64,000 nt of DNA from Chaunax sp. Z400 (Eukaryota; Chordata; Actinopteri; Lophiiformes; Chaunacidae). The notes under the pieces were generated by a model, which was not told the origin of the DNA, did no database searches, and saw only the letters and a list, made by a program, of their open reading frames with translations. A program made the translations under genes and the position numbers. The number at the start of each line of letters is the position of its first letter. Within the stretch, counting starts at the first letter, position 1. Of this stretch, positions 25,201-35,540 are shown one piece after another. The DNA lies in contig CM075195.1 in the NCBI GenBank assembly GCA_037577475.1, forward strand, positions 29,102,399-29,166,398. Reading direction: 5' to 3'.

Positions 25201-25803
25201 AATGGGTGAATCCTGGCTTGATGTAAACCCCCCTAAGTGGTTGTTAAGGCTACAAAGGTGCTAAGGACAGTCTATTTAAAATACATGTTTTTGGTGCCCC
25301 AAGCAAACATACAAACATCTTGGTGCCTGTGAATAATATAAAAATAAAAAAAAATAAAAAAAATGTGAATAATATAATATAGTTCAGATTTGAAGCCAGT
25401 CTATATGAGAAATTGGCCTGAACACAACATAAATAAAACATGGAAACAAGTCCCATTATGAGATACCTGAGGCAAAACCAAAGTACATCATAATAAGTTT
25501 ATATCCAAGATAAAAACTAATTTATTTTAGTTACCTCAGCTGGGCTACATGTCCTTGAATCAACTCATTCCTGTTTTTGTCTTGCAGGCACAGCAGTTTG
25601 AAGCAGTATTTCAAAAGAGACTTATGGAGCACCTGGGTGGTCCCAGCAGCCCAAAGAGGGATGCTTATAGGAAGAAAACACAGTCTTCACTTCCACGGAA
25701 AAGCAAGATTTCATCATCACGGAGGAAGATTAGCACACTGAACACAACAAGCAGGCCTACTTCAGCCTTTAGTAGTAGTTTAATGATGAGATTTGAATCA
25801 TAG
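18331..25803 (+). CDS. igf3: Insulin-like growth factor 3 (six coding exons)
   Basis: A secreted hormone of the insulin/IGF superfamily. Fish IGF3 is known as a mainly gonadal ligand of IGF receptors. The model joins 18331-18375, 19103-19156, 19228-19257, 20413-20557, 24275-24468 and 25588-25803. All junctions are in phase and give 227 aa. Residues 1-43 are an N-terminal extension and about 44-67 a hydrophobic signal segment. The B domain is about 68-92 (RCGSDLLSDLIFVCGDRG, cysteines 72 and 84). The C domain is about 93-106 and contains SGYG. The A domain is about 107-127 (GIVDQCC, LEMYC). A Thr-rich D/E start follows, then a basic E domain. An in-frame TAG at 18313 precedes the ATG. Oddities: one extra residue between A-domain cysteines (CCRPAGC), and GIYL in place of the usual GFYF. 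IGF family is near certain; IGF3 over IGF1 or IGF2 is inferred from the divergent domains and the E domain. Confidence 0.85.
19103..19156 (+). CDS. igf3: igf3 coding exon 2
   Basis: Eighteen codons (begins KPEFQWLYC) between acceptor 'ccttctag' and donor CAG|gtactt. The donor is weak, but phase 0 is kept on both sides. This short exon could be skipped without breaking the frame. Confidence 0.5.
19228..19257 (+). CDS. igf3: igf3 coding exon 3
   Basis: Ten codons (VFTAIRMNEE) between acceptor 'ccctgtgcag' and donor GAG|gtcagt, phase 0. The acceptor is good. As a micro-exon it needs transcript support. Confidence 0.45.
20413..20557 (+). CDS. igf3: igf3 exon: signal core and B domain
   Basis: The acceptor is 'ctctcctttag' and the donor a strong G|gtaagt in phase 1. 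The exon encodes a hydrophobic signal core (MCVLYSLMCLAG), likely cleavage after WPVSSEA or nearby, then the B domain with CGSDLL and VCGDRGIYL. Two methionines in this exon could serve as alternative starts. The phase-1 break within the B domain is like that of IGF1. Confidence 0.9.
20811..20870. repeat. (TA)n microsatellite, two blocks
   Basis: Two TA runs separated by about 28 bp inside intron 4 of igf3. Confidence 0.85.
22205..22277. repeat. (CA)n-(TA)n-(TG)n compound microsatellite
   Basis: A CA run, a short TA centre and a TG run face each other, so the block is self-complementary and could fold back. It lies in an igf3 intron. Confidence 0.9.
23975..24127 (-). repeat. Non-autonomous transposon-like repeat, copy A
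   Basis: Its reverse complement contains 'tgctgcattggctcatgtgt' followed by a run around 'gtaggaactaa' and 'ctcaaagct'. These match copy B at 49803-49960, which is in the forward direction. It sits in igf3 intron 4. Confidence 0.6.
24275..24468 (+). CDS. igf3: igf3 exon: C, A and D domains
   Basis: The acceptor is 'tctctctgcag' and the donor ATG|gtatga. The exon encodes the rest of B, then SGYGARPRGK, GIVDQCCRPAGC, ELQHLEMYC, AKPKS and a Thr/Pro-rich stretch (AYPTTTTATVSPTTAQ). The Thr-rich part would be a good substrate for O-glycosylation (inference). Confidence 0.93.
24469..25587 (+). other. igf3 last intron
   Basis: Contains a SINE copy at 25030-25255 and an A-rich segment near 25340-25375. 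The 95-codon ORF at 24707-24994 has no recognisable domain. Confidence 0.5.
25030..25255 (+). repeat. tRNA-headed SINE copy, 5'-truncated
   Basis: Starts in a B-box-like 'ggttgttgattccgg' and continues 'agtctacatgtcaaagtgtt' and 'gagatactgaatcac'. This parallels the complete minus-strand copy at 49325-49652. Confidence 0.6.
25588..25803 (+). CDS. igf3: igf3 last exon: E domain
   Basis: The acceptor is 'tgtcttgcag' in phase 0. It encodes 71 residues beginning AQQFEAVFQKRLMEHLGG, then SPKRDAYRKK and a Ser/Lys/Arg-rich tail to TAG. The FQ.RL.EHLG block is IGF E-peptide-like. Several basic clusters (KR, RKK, RRK) could be proprotein convertase sites. Confidence 0.88.
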   Translation, partial: AQQFEAVFQKRLMEHLGGPSSPKRDAYRKKTQSSLPRKSKISSSRRKISTLNTTSRPTSAFSSSLMMRFES

Positions 25804-26095
25804 CCTTTGACCATGTGAAACACTGAATAGTTACAATAACCGTGTGAGGTTTAAAGACTGGTGCTGATTGATTGTTTAACAATGACAATCAGAATTGGGG
25901 TAACTGTGTAGCCAGGTGGCTTAACTCACCCAGTGGCAACCATGTTGTTCTCAGTTCTAGAAGAAAAGAGACAACTGATGTTTTACACCACCTCTGGCCC
26001 AGCAGCTGTTACACCAGCCTTTGGGACACAGTAGAATCTCTCATCTATAATAATGTTAGGCTACATTTAGTCTGTGTGTGTGTATTTTATGTAAC

Positions 26096-26458
<363 letters not shown>

Positions 26459-27954
26459 GGTAGTTCCCTACTTGGCTGGCTGCAGTCTGTTATTCTGATG
26501 ATGTTTAATCCATTATGGTCGTGGGCTTGTGTGAAATAGTGCTTATTTAAAGCTTGTTAACATTAATTGTATATTACATTACATTGTTTTCCATGCCTGA
26601 CTGGACAAAGGGAGTGTGAGACATGATGGAAGATTTCTTAGTAATTTGCAAATACCAGTATTATTGTGTAGTAGGATTTCTTATTTGTGGAACAGGAGCT
26701 GGCAGTGCCAGTTTCACTCCATCCCTCTGTTAGCTTTTTCCTGCTACTTGAAATTATCAACCTGCATAAATTATAATATTGACTTTTTAGGCCCTCGTCA
26801 GGTTTTAATAATAGGTTGTTCCTTGTGTTTCCATTCTATTTCAGCAGATATCATCATTTTCTTTAGGGCTGTTGTGATTAGTGTGTTAACGGTGACTCAT
26901 ATAGATAATTATCAGATACTGTATGTAGCAACATTAGCATTCATTTAACAGTAGCTCTTTAGCAGCTAAATGCTCCAGTATGTTCACCCATTAGTTGCCA
27001 GCGCTGCCTGGTTTTTGGTGTTGGGCTGGTTGTGTACAGTTGGTTTTAACATATTATGTTCCTGCAGTATAAGAGCTTTATGAATCAGTTTGTTCATGTG
27101 TCTACTTAGAGCTATTTTTTTGTTAATTTTGACAGAGTGGTAAAATTATGTCATTAGCTTGTTAGTTACTGTAGCTAACGATATCACACTAAAATGATGA
27201 GAACTTTATGATTGGCATGTGTTTGATGTACCTATAAGGTCTTTGCAGAGGGTAATACAATACATCTCTGATACTTCTTATGGCACTTTTGACTGAATGA
27301 CAGTATGTAGCTTTACAGTGTGTGTTTAGTACAGAAATTAGAAAAAGTTTGTATACTTGGATATTCTGATGTGACAAATTACATCTACTTAAGTCATTAG
27401 TATTTTTATCTGAGATTATAAAGTATGGTGTTTATATGTTATATGTTAAAAAAAATGTTCAATGCATTACTTATTTATTTCACTTTGACAACATTTTATT
27501 TTAATAAATATAAAAACTGTATGATTCTTTGTGATGGTCATGTTGACATGACTTTCTTGGTCACTGAACTTCTTATCAACCCATATCAATGTCTGGCTTA
27601 AGCCCCGCCCCTGTCAAAAATGAATACAGATACAGATACTGTGGGTTGAACAGATACAGCTCTAGATTCAGATAAAGGTGTACTTCTTCAGCCCAACTGC
27701 AGGGCGTATGTGTCAGATTTCTTTGCCAGGGGTAGGAAAACTCAAGGTGACAAGTCCATGCTCCCAGTGAAGTCTGGCATATAAATCACCTTTTAAATCA
27801 TGTGTCTTTTTACACAGAGCCATGCTTTCTGGTGTTAGAGAAATGAGCAAGAAAAGCTTTTATCGCAACACATTTTAAAATCCTGTCAATCAGGTTTTAT
27901 ACCAGGGTACATATGACAGCAGCATTGAATGTCATGAATGGTGTTGCTATAGTT
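26459..27954. other. No gene recognised; possible igf3 3' UTR
   Basis: No AATAAA was seen soon after the igf3 stop. The first good one is at 27503-27508 in an AT-rich context. It would imply a 1.7-kb 3' UTR crossing the CA array, so it may be unrelated. Confidence 0.3.
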
Positions 27955-28330
27955 CATTAAACTATAAATAGTTTTGAGTTTCCCTGTATTTTTCGAATGC
28001 TTTCAATTGTGTTAATCATCAAATACTTTTGAAACACCTGAAATCTGTTGGATTTGATGAAAATTGTGTAACTGTTTTTACAAATTATCTTGGGGGTGTT
28101 AATTATCTTAGCTGTGTTGGGTGACGGTTATCAGTCCGATTTTATGACTGTATACACGGTGTGCCACAGGAGTATATTGTTGGATCACACATACTATTAT
28201 TTACTGTTTTGTTTTTAATAAAAGAATCAGATGTAAAACTTAAAATTTCATCTGTAGGTGGACAACACCATTTACAGACAGCAGTGCCATCTGTTGCATT
28301 CAGTTTTTTATATCTCTTGTTATTGTACAA
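27955..28330 (+). pseudogene. LINE reverse transcriptase relic
   Basis: One frame reads 'FSNAFNCVNHQILLKHLKSV' followed by 'GFDENCVTVFTNYL'. A later frame reads 'GVPQEYIVGSHILLFTV'. These match the F(D)xVNHxILLxxL and GVPQGSxLGPxLF blocks of non-LTR reverse transcriptases. Frames shift and stops intervene, so it is dead. The clade is not determined. Confidence 0.75.
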
Positions 28331-29054
28331 ATATTGATATAACATATATGAAATCTATCCGTGGATTGCAAAAACTTTTACTCTGGCAACCTTGCATCAG
28401 ACTGAAAGTTTACAGATTTAGAAGAGAGAAGATGTGTCAGAAATAATTTAGCACCTCATGTTGGGTAGAAACATGACATCTAACTCATATTCACAGCTGG
28501 AATGTATGAGCACTGCCATCCTGCTGCTATTGCATGTGGAGGGCTGTGTTGGTCCAGAGTGGATTCAGGACAGGATATTGGATGGATTTAAGGAAACACA
28601 GCTTCGACTCAGGCCACTGCTTGACAGCAGATTCTGTCGGCTGCACCACAAAAGGCTTGTGATGAACAAAAGAAAAGTTTAATAATATTTGGAAAATATT
28701 CTTTATGACAAAGACACGTTCAGATAAGAGTACAGTCTACCTACCTGCTCTTCTTGGAAAGTGCCTTGATGTAACTTTTGTTGTGATATATTTTAGATCA
28801 ATATCAAAGAAATCTCTGCAGCAAGCTGGAGCTGGAATCAGTTTATGGTTAGCATTGCTAGACTGGAAGCACCAGATCTCACATGTGTCATAGTTCTCTG
28901 GAAAACCAACAGTATACAGTATGTGCCTGAGTGTAAAAGAAGGTGGGTTAAATCCCATCTGGACTTCACCCAGATTCGAGGCACTTCAAATGACAAGCAC
29001 ATCTGGGACTTTCTATAAGGCTACATTTAGGAGTTTATCCCCTCTTTGTTCTGT
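28331..29054. other. No gene; small LINE tail piece
   Basis: 28738-28788 repeats the L2 3' UTR phrase 'ctcttcttggaaagtgcctt' and 'aacttttgttgtgat'. The rest is unassigned, and the 62-74-codon ORFs show no domain. Confidence 0.5.
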
Positions 29055-29515
29055 TTTTGTCACATTTCAAGCAATTCAAAGAAGAGGACCCAGGTGCAGA
29101 CACAAGGCAGAGAATTGAGACGTATAGTTCAGTCGCAGATTTAATGGGACAGAATAAACAGAAAATCCGTGTGCGTGCATGCCCCTAACCGGGAAACAGG
29201 AACATGGGTTGACGGGACCACCCCAACTGGACACGAGGAGCAGGAGTTGGGCAGACCTCGAAAGATAGGAATGAGCTGAGACTCTGGGGCACAGATTGGC
29301 TCTGGAGCACTGTGAGTAATAGTCTCCGTGGTATGGGACATTAGAGTCTCAGGGCTAAGAGGCTCTAACGTCAGTGGGGAACTGGGAATAGGAGTCACGA
29401 GGGGTCTGTGGGGCTGGGTAGTGAGGCCTCCACAGTGCTGGGCAGCGACACCTCCAGGGCACTGAGCAGCGAGACCTCCACGGCGCTGGGGAGCGATGAG
29501 GCTGGAGAGTTGATT
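29055..29515. repeat. Repeat fragment with short tandem units
   Basis: Contains 'gaggacccaggtgcagacac', wording typical of a dispersed fish DNA transposon end. It also holds one copy of the sequence amplified at 30026-30283 ('ctggacacgaggagcagg') and 3-4 imperfect units of about 27 bp built on 'gctgggcagcga...cctcca' (29410-29510). No intact ORF is convincing. Confidence 0.45.
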
Positions 29516-30025
29516 TTTACATTACTTCTCAGTTGAAAGTAACAGGATTGAACCAGTTATTGACATGATGATCAAATTTCAAATGAGAGTCAAATGTGTC
29601 GCCAATATTATTCTAATATGGTTTGACCAGGGGACCAATATATTTTGTATAAAGAATGTCTTTTGTTAAATTCAGGGTTAGACCAGTAATGAGACGCTCA
29701 GTTTCATTATAATTAAGTTGTAAAAAGATAAGTGATATCCATTCTTTATACTGATTAAACAGTTGTGGAGAGTGTCTAAACTGCTGTATAGCTGTGTATA
29801 ATCTGCACAGCTGATTATCTGGCCAGACAGAACCCTGAGGCATCGTTTATATCAGCGGAGCAGGAGATAACACATGGTTACCCATATAAACCAAAAAAGG
29901 TCTATTGAACAAATATGATCTGAATCACCGTCAGACTTCTCCTGAGATACCAACACATGTATGTAATCTGTTTATTTGGATGGAATGATCAATGGTATCA
30001 AAAGCAGTGCTTGCATCAAGTAAAA

Positions 30026-30283
30026 GAACAGGAACATGGGTTGGCGTGTATGCCCCTAACCGGTAAACAGGAACGTGGGTTGGCGGGACCACCCCCAACT
30101 GGACACAAGGAGCAGGAGTTGGTGGGACCAACCCCAACTGGACACGAGGAACAGGAGTTAGTGGGACCAACCCCAACTGGACACGAGGAACAGGAGTTGG
30201 TGGGACCAACCCCAACTGGACACGAGGAACAGGAGTTGGTGGGACCAACCCCAACTGGACACGAGCAGGAGTTGACAGGACCA
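30026..30283 (+). repeat. 39-bp minisatellite
   Basis: Five to six units built on 'caactggacacgaggaacag' plus 'gagttggtgggaccaac'. The unit is a multiple of three, so it reads as a 13-residue repeat (GPTPTGHEEQELV) and keeps an ORF open. A single diverged unit with the same upstream flank lies at about 29180-29270. Confidence 0.9.
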
Positions 30284-30790
30284 CTTCAAAATAGACTGGA
30301 CTTATCTGCTTTCATTAAATTCAACTCCATTTCAAACAGGACTACTAGAGGTGCAGCACGGGGCGACTGCACTGTTCCACTAAGGAAAAGGGCCTTTAAC
30401 CAATCTGTGTTCTCCTTTAAAGCTTCTCACCAGTGGAACACAGAACCTCAGTCCACCAGAGAGTCCACATCTTATCAAGGCAATGTTAAGAAATGGCTTG
30501 TTCAGAACCAACAACGCCATCACTGACAGTATTTTTTTACATTTTTTTATGAATGAAATGTGATGTTTACTGTATTGTAAATGTTCTATTGGTTTTAACA
30601 GCAGTGTAGAGGATGTTTACTATTGTTTCTTGCCTGTGGTTTTTATGTTATTTTTTATAATTTTAGGTTGCCTACCAACATCTGGCAGAGGGACAGCCGA
30701 TGACAATTAGCCTTCAAGCTAATTTGGGTGCATTTACACTTGTTGGAGTGTTGATTAATGTACATTGTCCCTAGTCAAATAAATAAATAA
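30284..30790 (+). mobile_element. LINE 3' end, opposite orientation
   Basis: The ORF tail encodes 'LRKRAFNQSVFSFKASHQWN', resembling the C-terminal block of a CR1/L2/jockey-type ORF2. The 3' UTR contains 'gatgacaattagccttcaag' and 'cattgtccctagtcaaataa', followed by an (AATAAAT)-type tail at 30779-30808. Its orientation is opposite to the surrounding L2 element. Confidence 0.65.
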
Positions 30791-32100
30791 TAATAAAAAT
30801 AATAATAATGTTTCCCATTATCAGGCTGCAAAAAGGTGTCAATAGTGACTCTTAGCAGAGCAGCTTCAGTGCTGTGATTTTAGTGAGAGCCAGATTGAAA
30901 TTTGTCAAAAATATTGTTTCTTTAAACTTTGAACCTGTGAACCTTGAACAAATTGGTCAGTGACAAGTTTTTCCAGAACTTTGGAGCTATAGGGTAATAA
31001 TATGATATAAATTCTCAGCTGCAAGAGGACAGGCGCAGGTGGGAAATTGTGTCTGTGAGGAGGTGCAAAATAACAGGGGCAAATTGAGTTGGTAAAGTTG
31101 GAACAGTAATGAATGGATCAGAGGAGGTGACTGGTGGAATACTGTTGGATCTGATACTGCTGACTCTTGTGTTCATTCATTGTAATAGTTCTGAGAATAA
31201 ACAGTTCTTTGTTTTACTGATTTAACAAAGTTTAAAGGTCTTTCAAATGTAGAAAGTGAACATTGAGTTTTCTTATACCCTCTGCAGTCCTGTTTACAGC
31301 TGCAGACATCCCCATTAATCCATAGGGATGATCTGGTGGCTGTTACTGACCGGGTCATAACAGGTGCAGTTGGATCTATCACCACTGAACACAGGGCGTT
31401 AAAGTCTCTGATGAGAACATTAATGTCACAGGGTTCATTTGGATTGAAAAATGATGAGAACCTGTGCAGATAAAATGTAGGATTAAAAAAAAGAAAAAGG
31501 ACAATAAACAAGTACTGTACTGTTGTCCAGGTGAAGTTGTCTGGATGCTGGAGTCAGATAGAACACACTTATGGTCGGAGGCAATGAGGTCAGTCAATCA
31601 GAGAGTAAATATGAAGTCAAGAGTGTGACTTTGAAAATGAGTTGAGCCTGAGTCATGCTGCACTAGGTTGAAGGAATGTGTTGTGTTTCAGAATTCAGTG
31701 GCAAACTGGTTTGATGAGGCATCAATGTGGATATTGGAATCATATTTCTATCATCAATAATTCTGTCATGATTGAGGACAATGGGAAGAAATTCAGATAG
31801 GAAATGAATTGGTTTTGGTGGGTGATGAATTAAGATACAGCAGACAGAGTTTCAACGGTTGATTTAAGCATTTAAAAGTTCATAAACATGATTTAATTAC
31901 ATTTAAAATAATAGATGTAGGCAACAGTAAGGCCTCCACTACAGCCTGCATGTTGGGGAGCTAAAATAGATGTCGTCAGAAGGGAACAGTCGCCAGTGTT
32001 CAGCCATGTCTCAGTCATAATTAGACCAGATTATGGGAAGTGATCAAATCACTCAGGATAAAGGTTTTGTTTGACAGTGACCTAGTATTAAATAGAGAAA

Positions 32101-32460
32101 ATTCAGCAGGATTAATGGCTGTAGGGGAAACGTAGGTACAGTTTGTACTGGAAATGATCTAGTTTAACATGCAAAGTGGACCAGTATTCCCAAGTGTAAC
32201 TACTGTCCAGTCAAAAGGCTCAAGAACTGGTGAAGTCATAAGTCATTAGTGTTAAAGTCAAGTTTTTAAAATTTTTTTTTCAATTAGAGTCATATTTGTG
32301 ACTCGAGTCAGACTTAAGTCCAAGTCAGTTGATTTGGACTTGACATGACTCTGTCTACATGACTGAGGGAGGAAGCACAAGTATAGGTTAGCTAAAGGCT
32401 TTCATTTAAAGGTATGTTCTGTTTACACAGGTTCCCTGGTTGATGTACAACAGCAGGGCC
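32101..32460. other. No gene recognised
   Basis: The phrase 'aagtcaagtttt...gagtcagacttaagtccaagtcag' (32250-32330) is a simple AAGTC-like quasi-repeat. Otherwise unassigned. Confidence 0.4.
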
Positions 32461-32658
32461 TTCCACAGCTTTGGTGCATACTCTATAAAAGCTGCTTCCA
32501 TACTTTCCCTCAGCTTTGGACATGATTAAATGACCAGTTTTGGAGCATCTCAGGCCTTTTTGTGCTTGATGTGATATTAAAAGTTGAGATATTTATGAAG
32601 GTGCTCTGTCATTAAGAGCTTTGTAGGTAAGAATATTACCTACAAAGCTCCTACAGAG
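32461..32658 (+). repeat. Dispersed repeat, 5' part, ending in a hairpin
   Basis: 'cagggccttccacagctttg' through 'aagagctttgtaggtaagaa' is wording I know from a common fish repeat. Its continuation ('aacggggagccagtagagag') appears only at 34083. The Tx1-like LINE fragment lies between. Confidence 0.45.
32616..32650. repeat. Perfect 15-bp hairpin
   Basis: 'gagctttgtaggtaa', loop 'gaata', then 'ttacctacaaagctc'. The arms are identical in reverse complement. It sits at the point where the surrounding dispersed repeat is interrupted. Confidence 0.9.
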
Positions 32659-32659
32659 T

Positions 32660-33540
32660 GGTCTGTATGTGTTTGTGAGTTTGTGAAATGTGTGCAGTAT
32701 GAATGTAAGAATGTAAGGCAAATCAAAAATCACACATGAAGGGAACACGATTTACAACAGAGTCATTTGGAGGGCAGGGATGAGGAAGGTGAAGGATTTA
32801 GTTTATGAATGTGTCCTGGGATTCATGAGCACACAGGAGATAATGGATGAGGTGAGAGAGAAGTGGGAAGACATATGGTTAGGATAGCACAAGGCATTGT
32901 GGAGGAAATAAAGGGAGGGATGGGTGAGTATGATTGAGAGAGAAAATGGTATGAATGAGGAAGGAGAGGTTGAGCTGTATGTGGGTGAGAGAGAGAGGAG
33001 GGGGCATTTGATGAGTGTGGAAACAAGTGTTTTACAGATGTTGAAGAATGAAAGAAGTGAGGAGAACAGCGGCTGAGAAAGTGTGGGAGAGAGGGGTGGA
33101 TGGGATGGATGCAAGGAAAATATGGGAAAATCTGAGAGTGAAGTGGAATATGAATGAATGTGAAAACTTTGGTTTTATGTTACGTCACAATAGGATGTGT
33201 AATAATGTAGATGTCAGTAGATTTGATGATGTATATGGAGTGAGTGCAGAAACTTGTATGCATGAATTTGTAAGAATGTAGTGAGTTGGAAACATTTTTT
33301 GTGAGAATGAAAGAACTGATAGGAGGAAACTGGAGAGAAAGCTTTGGAATGATTGGAAGAGTGAAAGGAAACAATGTGAATCTGTTAAATGTCCTCAGCC
33401 ATGAAAGGTTTGCTGTGAAACTCCAGAGAAATGAGGAAAGAGGAAACATGGAGCATCTTAAAGTGATGACAAAAAGAGATAAACACCTGGTGCACAGTTA
33501 CATGTCTGAAGAAGACCTTCACAAAATGTTTTAGAGAGGA
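32660..33540 (+). pseudogene. Tx1/L1-like LINE ORF2 C-terminus
   Basis: Two adjacent frames (33048-33281 and 33286-33534) read 'AEKVWERGVDGMDARKIWEN', 'FMLRHNRMCNNVDVSRFDD' and 'MHEFVRM', then 'GGNWRESFGMIG' and 'VNLLNVLSHERFAVKLQRN'. This is the zinc-binding-like region after the reverse transcriptase in fish Tx1/L1-type ORF2 proteins. The usual Cys residues are partly lost, and upstream frames (32760-33040) carry stops. It is a truncated dead copy. Confidence 0.6.
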
Positions 33541-33867
33541 GCACATTTGTACATATTGGGGAGGATGGGGGGGATTATCACTTGAGTTTCATTAAATTGT
33601 TGTTGATTTTTAGTTTTTCGTTGTCAAGAAAGAGTTCAAAGTAAAAGAGTTTTTGTTTGTTTTTTGCAATTGAATTTTCATTTTAGAATGGAATAAATTT
33701 CATCTAATGTAAATTAATTAATTTGTACTTTGTGAAAAATAAGTTTTTGGCAACACAATTCTTTTTCTTTTGTGTATAACCTACAGTATCACACCACCTG
33801 TAAATACTGGACACTGTAAAAAAAGAAAAAGAAAAAAAAGATAATAAAAGAGAGGGGAAAAAAAAGA

Positions 33868-34082
33868 GCGGTCGGCCACTTATCACAAGGTCAGTGGTGC
33901 GATTCCCCAGTTCCCCCAGCCCACATATCGAAGTGTCCTTGAGCAAGATACTGAACCTCCATCAGCTCCCTGGTGCCATAAAGGCAGCACTGCTCCTCAG
34001 GGAGGGGTCAATGCAGAGAACCGATTTCACTACATTGTACTGTGTATAACTGTATGAGACAAACAAAGCTTCTTCTTCCTCT
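33868..34082 (+). repeat. tRNA-headed SINE copy
   Basis: Starts 'gagcggtcggccacttatca' with B-box-like 'ggtgcgattcccc'. It continues 'cgaagtgtccttgagcaaga' and ends in 'cttcttcttcc'. It belongs to the same family as 14855-15035, 25030-25255 and 49325-49652. Confidence 0.65.
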
Positions 34083-34400
34083 TATAGGTAACGGGGAGCC
34101 AGTAGAGAGATGTGCTGTCTCTCCTTGGTCTTAGTTAAACGTCTAGCTGCAGAATTGTGCACGAGTTCCAATATCTTTATTGACTAGTCTAACCTACTGG
34201 TAATAAATGCATGAATAATGTTCCAGCTTCCCTGCTGTGTTCAAAGCGGACAGACTTGAACATTTCTCAGGTGGAAGAAAGCATCTGCACCACCTCACTA
34301 ATATGGGACTTAAAACATAAATCAGTCGAAGATGACACCTAGACAGAAAGATAAGACTCTGGGTAAAGTAGCAGTGCTGGTCAGCAGAGTCAGTACATTG
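34083..34400 (+). repeat. Dispersed repeat, continuation of 32461-32658
   Basis: 'taggtaacggggagccagta' and 'tagctgcagaattgtgcacg' follow on, in repeat order, from the segment that breaks off at about 32640. Confidence 0.45.
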
Positions 34401-35540
34401 ATCATTTAACGTTTTCAGATTCTGTGATAATGATGTTACACAGGTAGATAGAATTGCAGCTCAGTTGAAACCCTTGACTTAATCACCTGTGGATATAATC
34501 TGGATCACAAATGGCAAGCTCTGAAAAATCCTTCCTCAGACAGGAAGGTGTTTCTGGCCTTTTGACTCCACAACATCTGTTCCCTGTCAGCCTGATAAGG
34601 CAGGAGGGGAGACTTGCTCTTTGTGGCTGCCTGCGTCACAGCCAGATAGTGATATGCACTCCCATCTCTTCCCATGTGAAGCTAATCTAATAAAGCACCC
34701 ACTCACGTTTGATTCTCATGGCCATAAGTGAACTATTGTTGGGTCAATTTTAGACTGGTAACATATTGTGAAGGAATTTTTCAAGTCTCATAAAAAGTTG
34801 TCAGACATATTTTTTTATGCTTCAAGGACTGCAGTGAATGTTTTCTTAGCTAAAATGCTGTTGTGTTTTTGACTCTTATAATTGCACTGTGTACACAGTG
34901 GACCGAGGGCTGCAGGTGGGGTGGAGGGAGAGGTCAATCGGGGCCAATCCCAGTGCCCCATCATGCTCAGTGTAGCACATGTGGTATGCAGTTTGATGCT
35001 ACTTACTGATGTATACGATGTGATATGAAAAGAGTTTCTATGTCAGTGACACCTGTTTGACTCCTCATGAAGCTCATACATCTCCAACACAGTTAAATGT
35101 GTTACACAATAATAAACCCTGTGGTTTTACACCTTCTCAGACATGAAGACAGATATTTTGGCTGTGTATGCACAAAATGGGAACAAAACACCAACATGCT
35201 TTTTGTGTATTTGAATAGACAGAAGGTCAACCTGCCACTGGCTACAGGAGCTCTGTTGTTATGTCCAATCTCTCCATCAAGGATGCTGAAGGATACGGAG
35301 CTCATCACTGTCTGCAGAGGAGCAGCTATAAACACATTTAGCAGTCCTGCTCTCCTCTCTGAAAATAATAAAAATGCCAGCATGATAAATAAATGGAAGC
35401 ATATAAATATATTGTAGCAGTCATGGCTCTTGTGGATCCTCAGTGGTGACAGCAGCGATGATGACGTTTTGAACAGATTTTATTAACACAAAATAACTCC
35501 AAACTTAAGCACAAGCTTTTCAGCTAACAAATGAACCAAA
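34401..35540. other. No gene recognised
   Basis: A 106-codon ORF (35097-35417) and its antisense partner show no domain. The sequence just before 35541 could belong to the element carrying the minisatellite. Confidence 0.4.

Larger units (their letters stand above)
29560..32100 (-). mobile_element. L2-type LINE, decayed and interrupted
   Basis: Reading leftward on the minus strand gives endonuclease start 'NTRSLSNKTFILSDLITSHN' and 'MTETWLNTGDC' (about 32090-31960). Later comes the endonuclease end 'TDLIASDHKCVLS' (about 31590) and a linker 'FNALCSVVIDPTAPV'. The reverse transcriptase 'LLDASTAFDTIDHS' lies at about 30025-29935, then 'PQGSV' and 'FLQLNYNETE' (29843-29613). Order and wording fit an L2 ORF2. 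The element is broken by frameshifts and by foreign sequence at 30026-30790. Confidence 0.75.
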
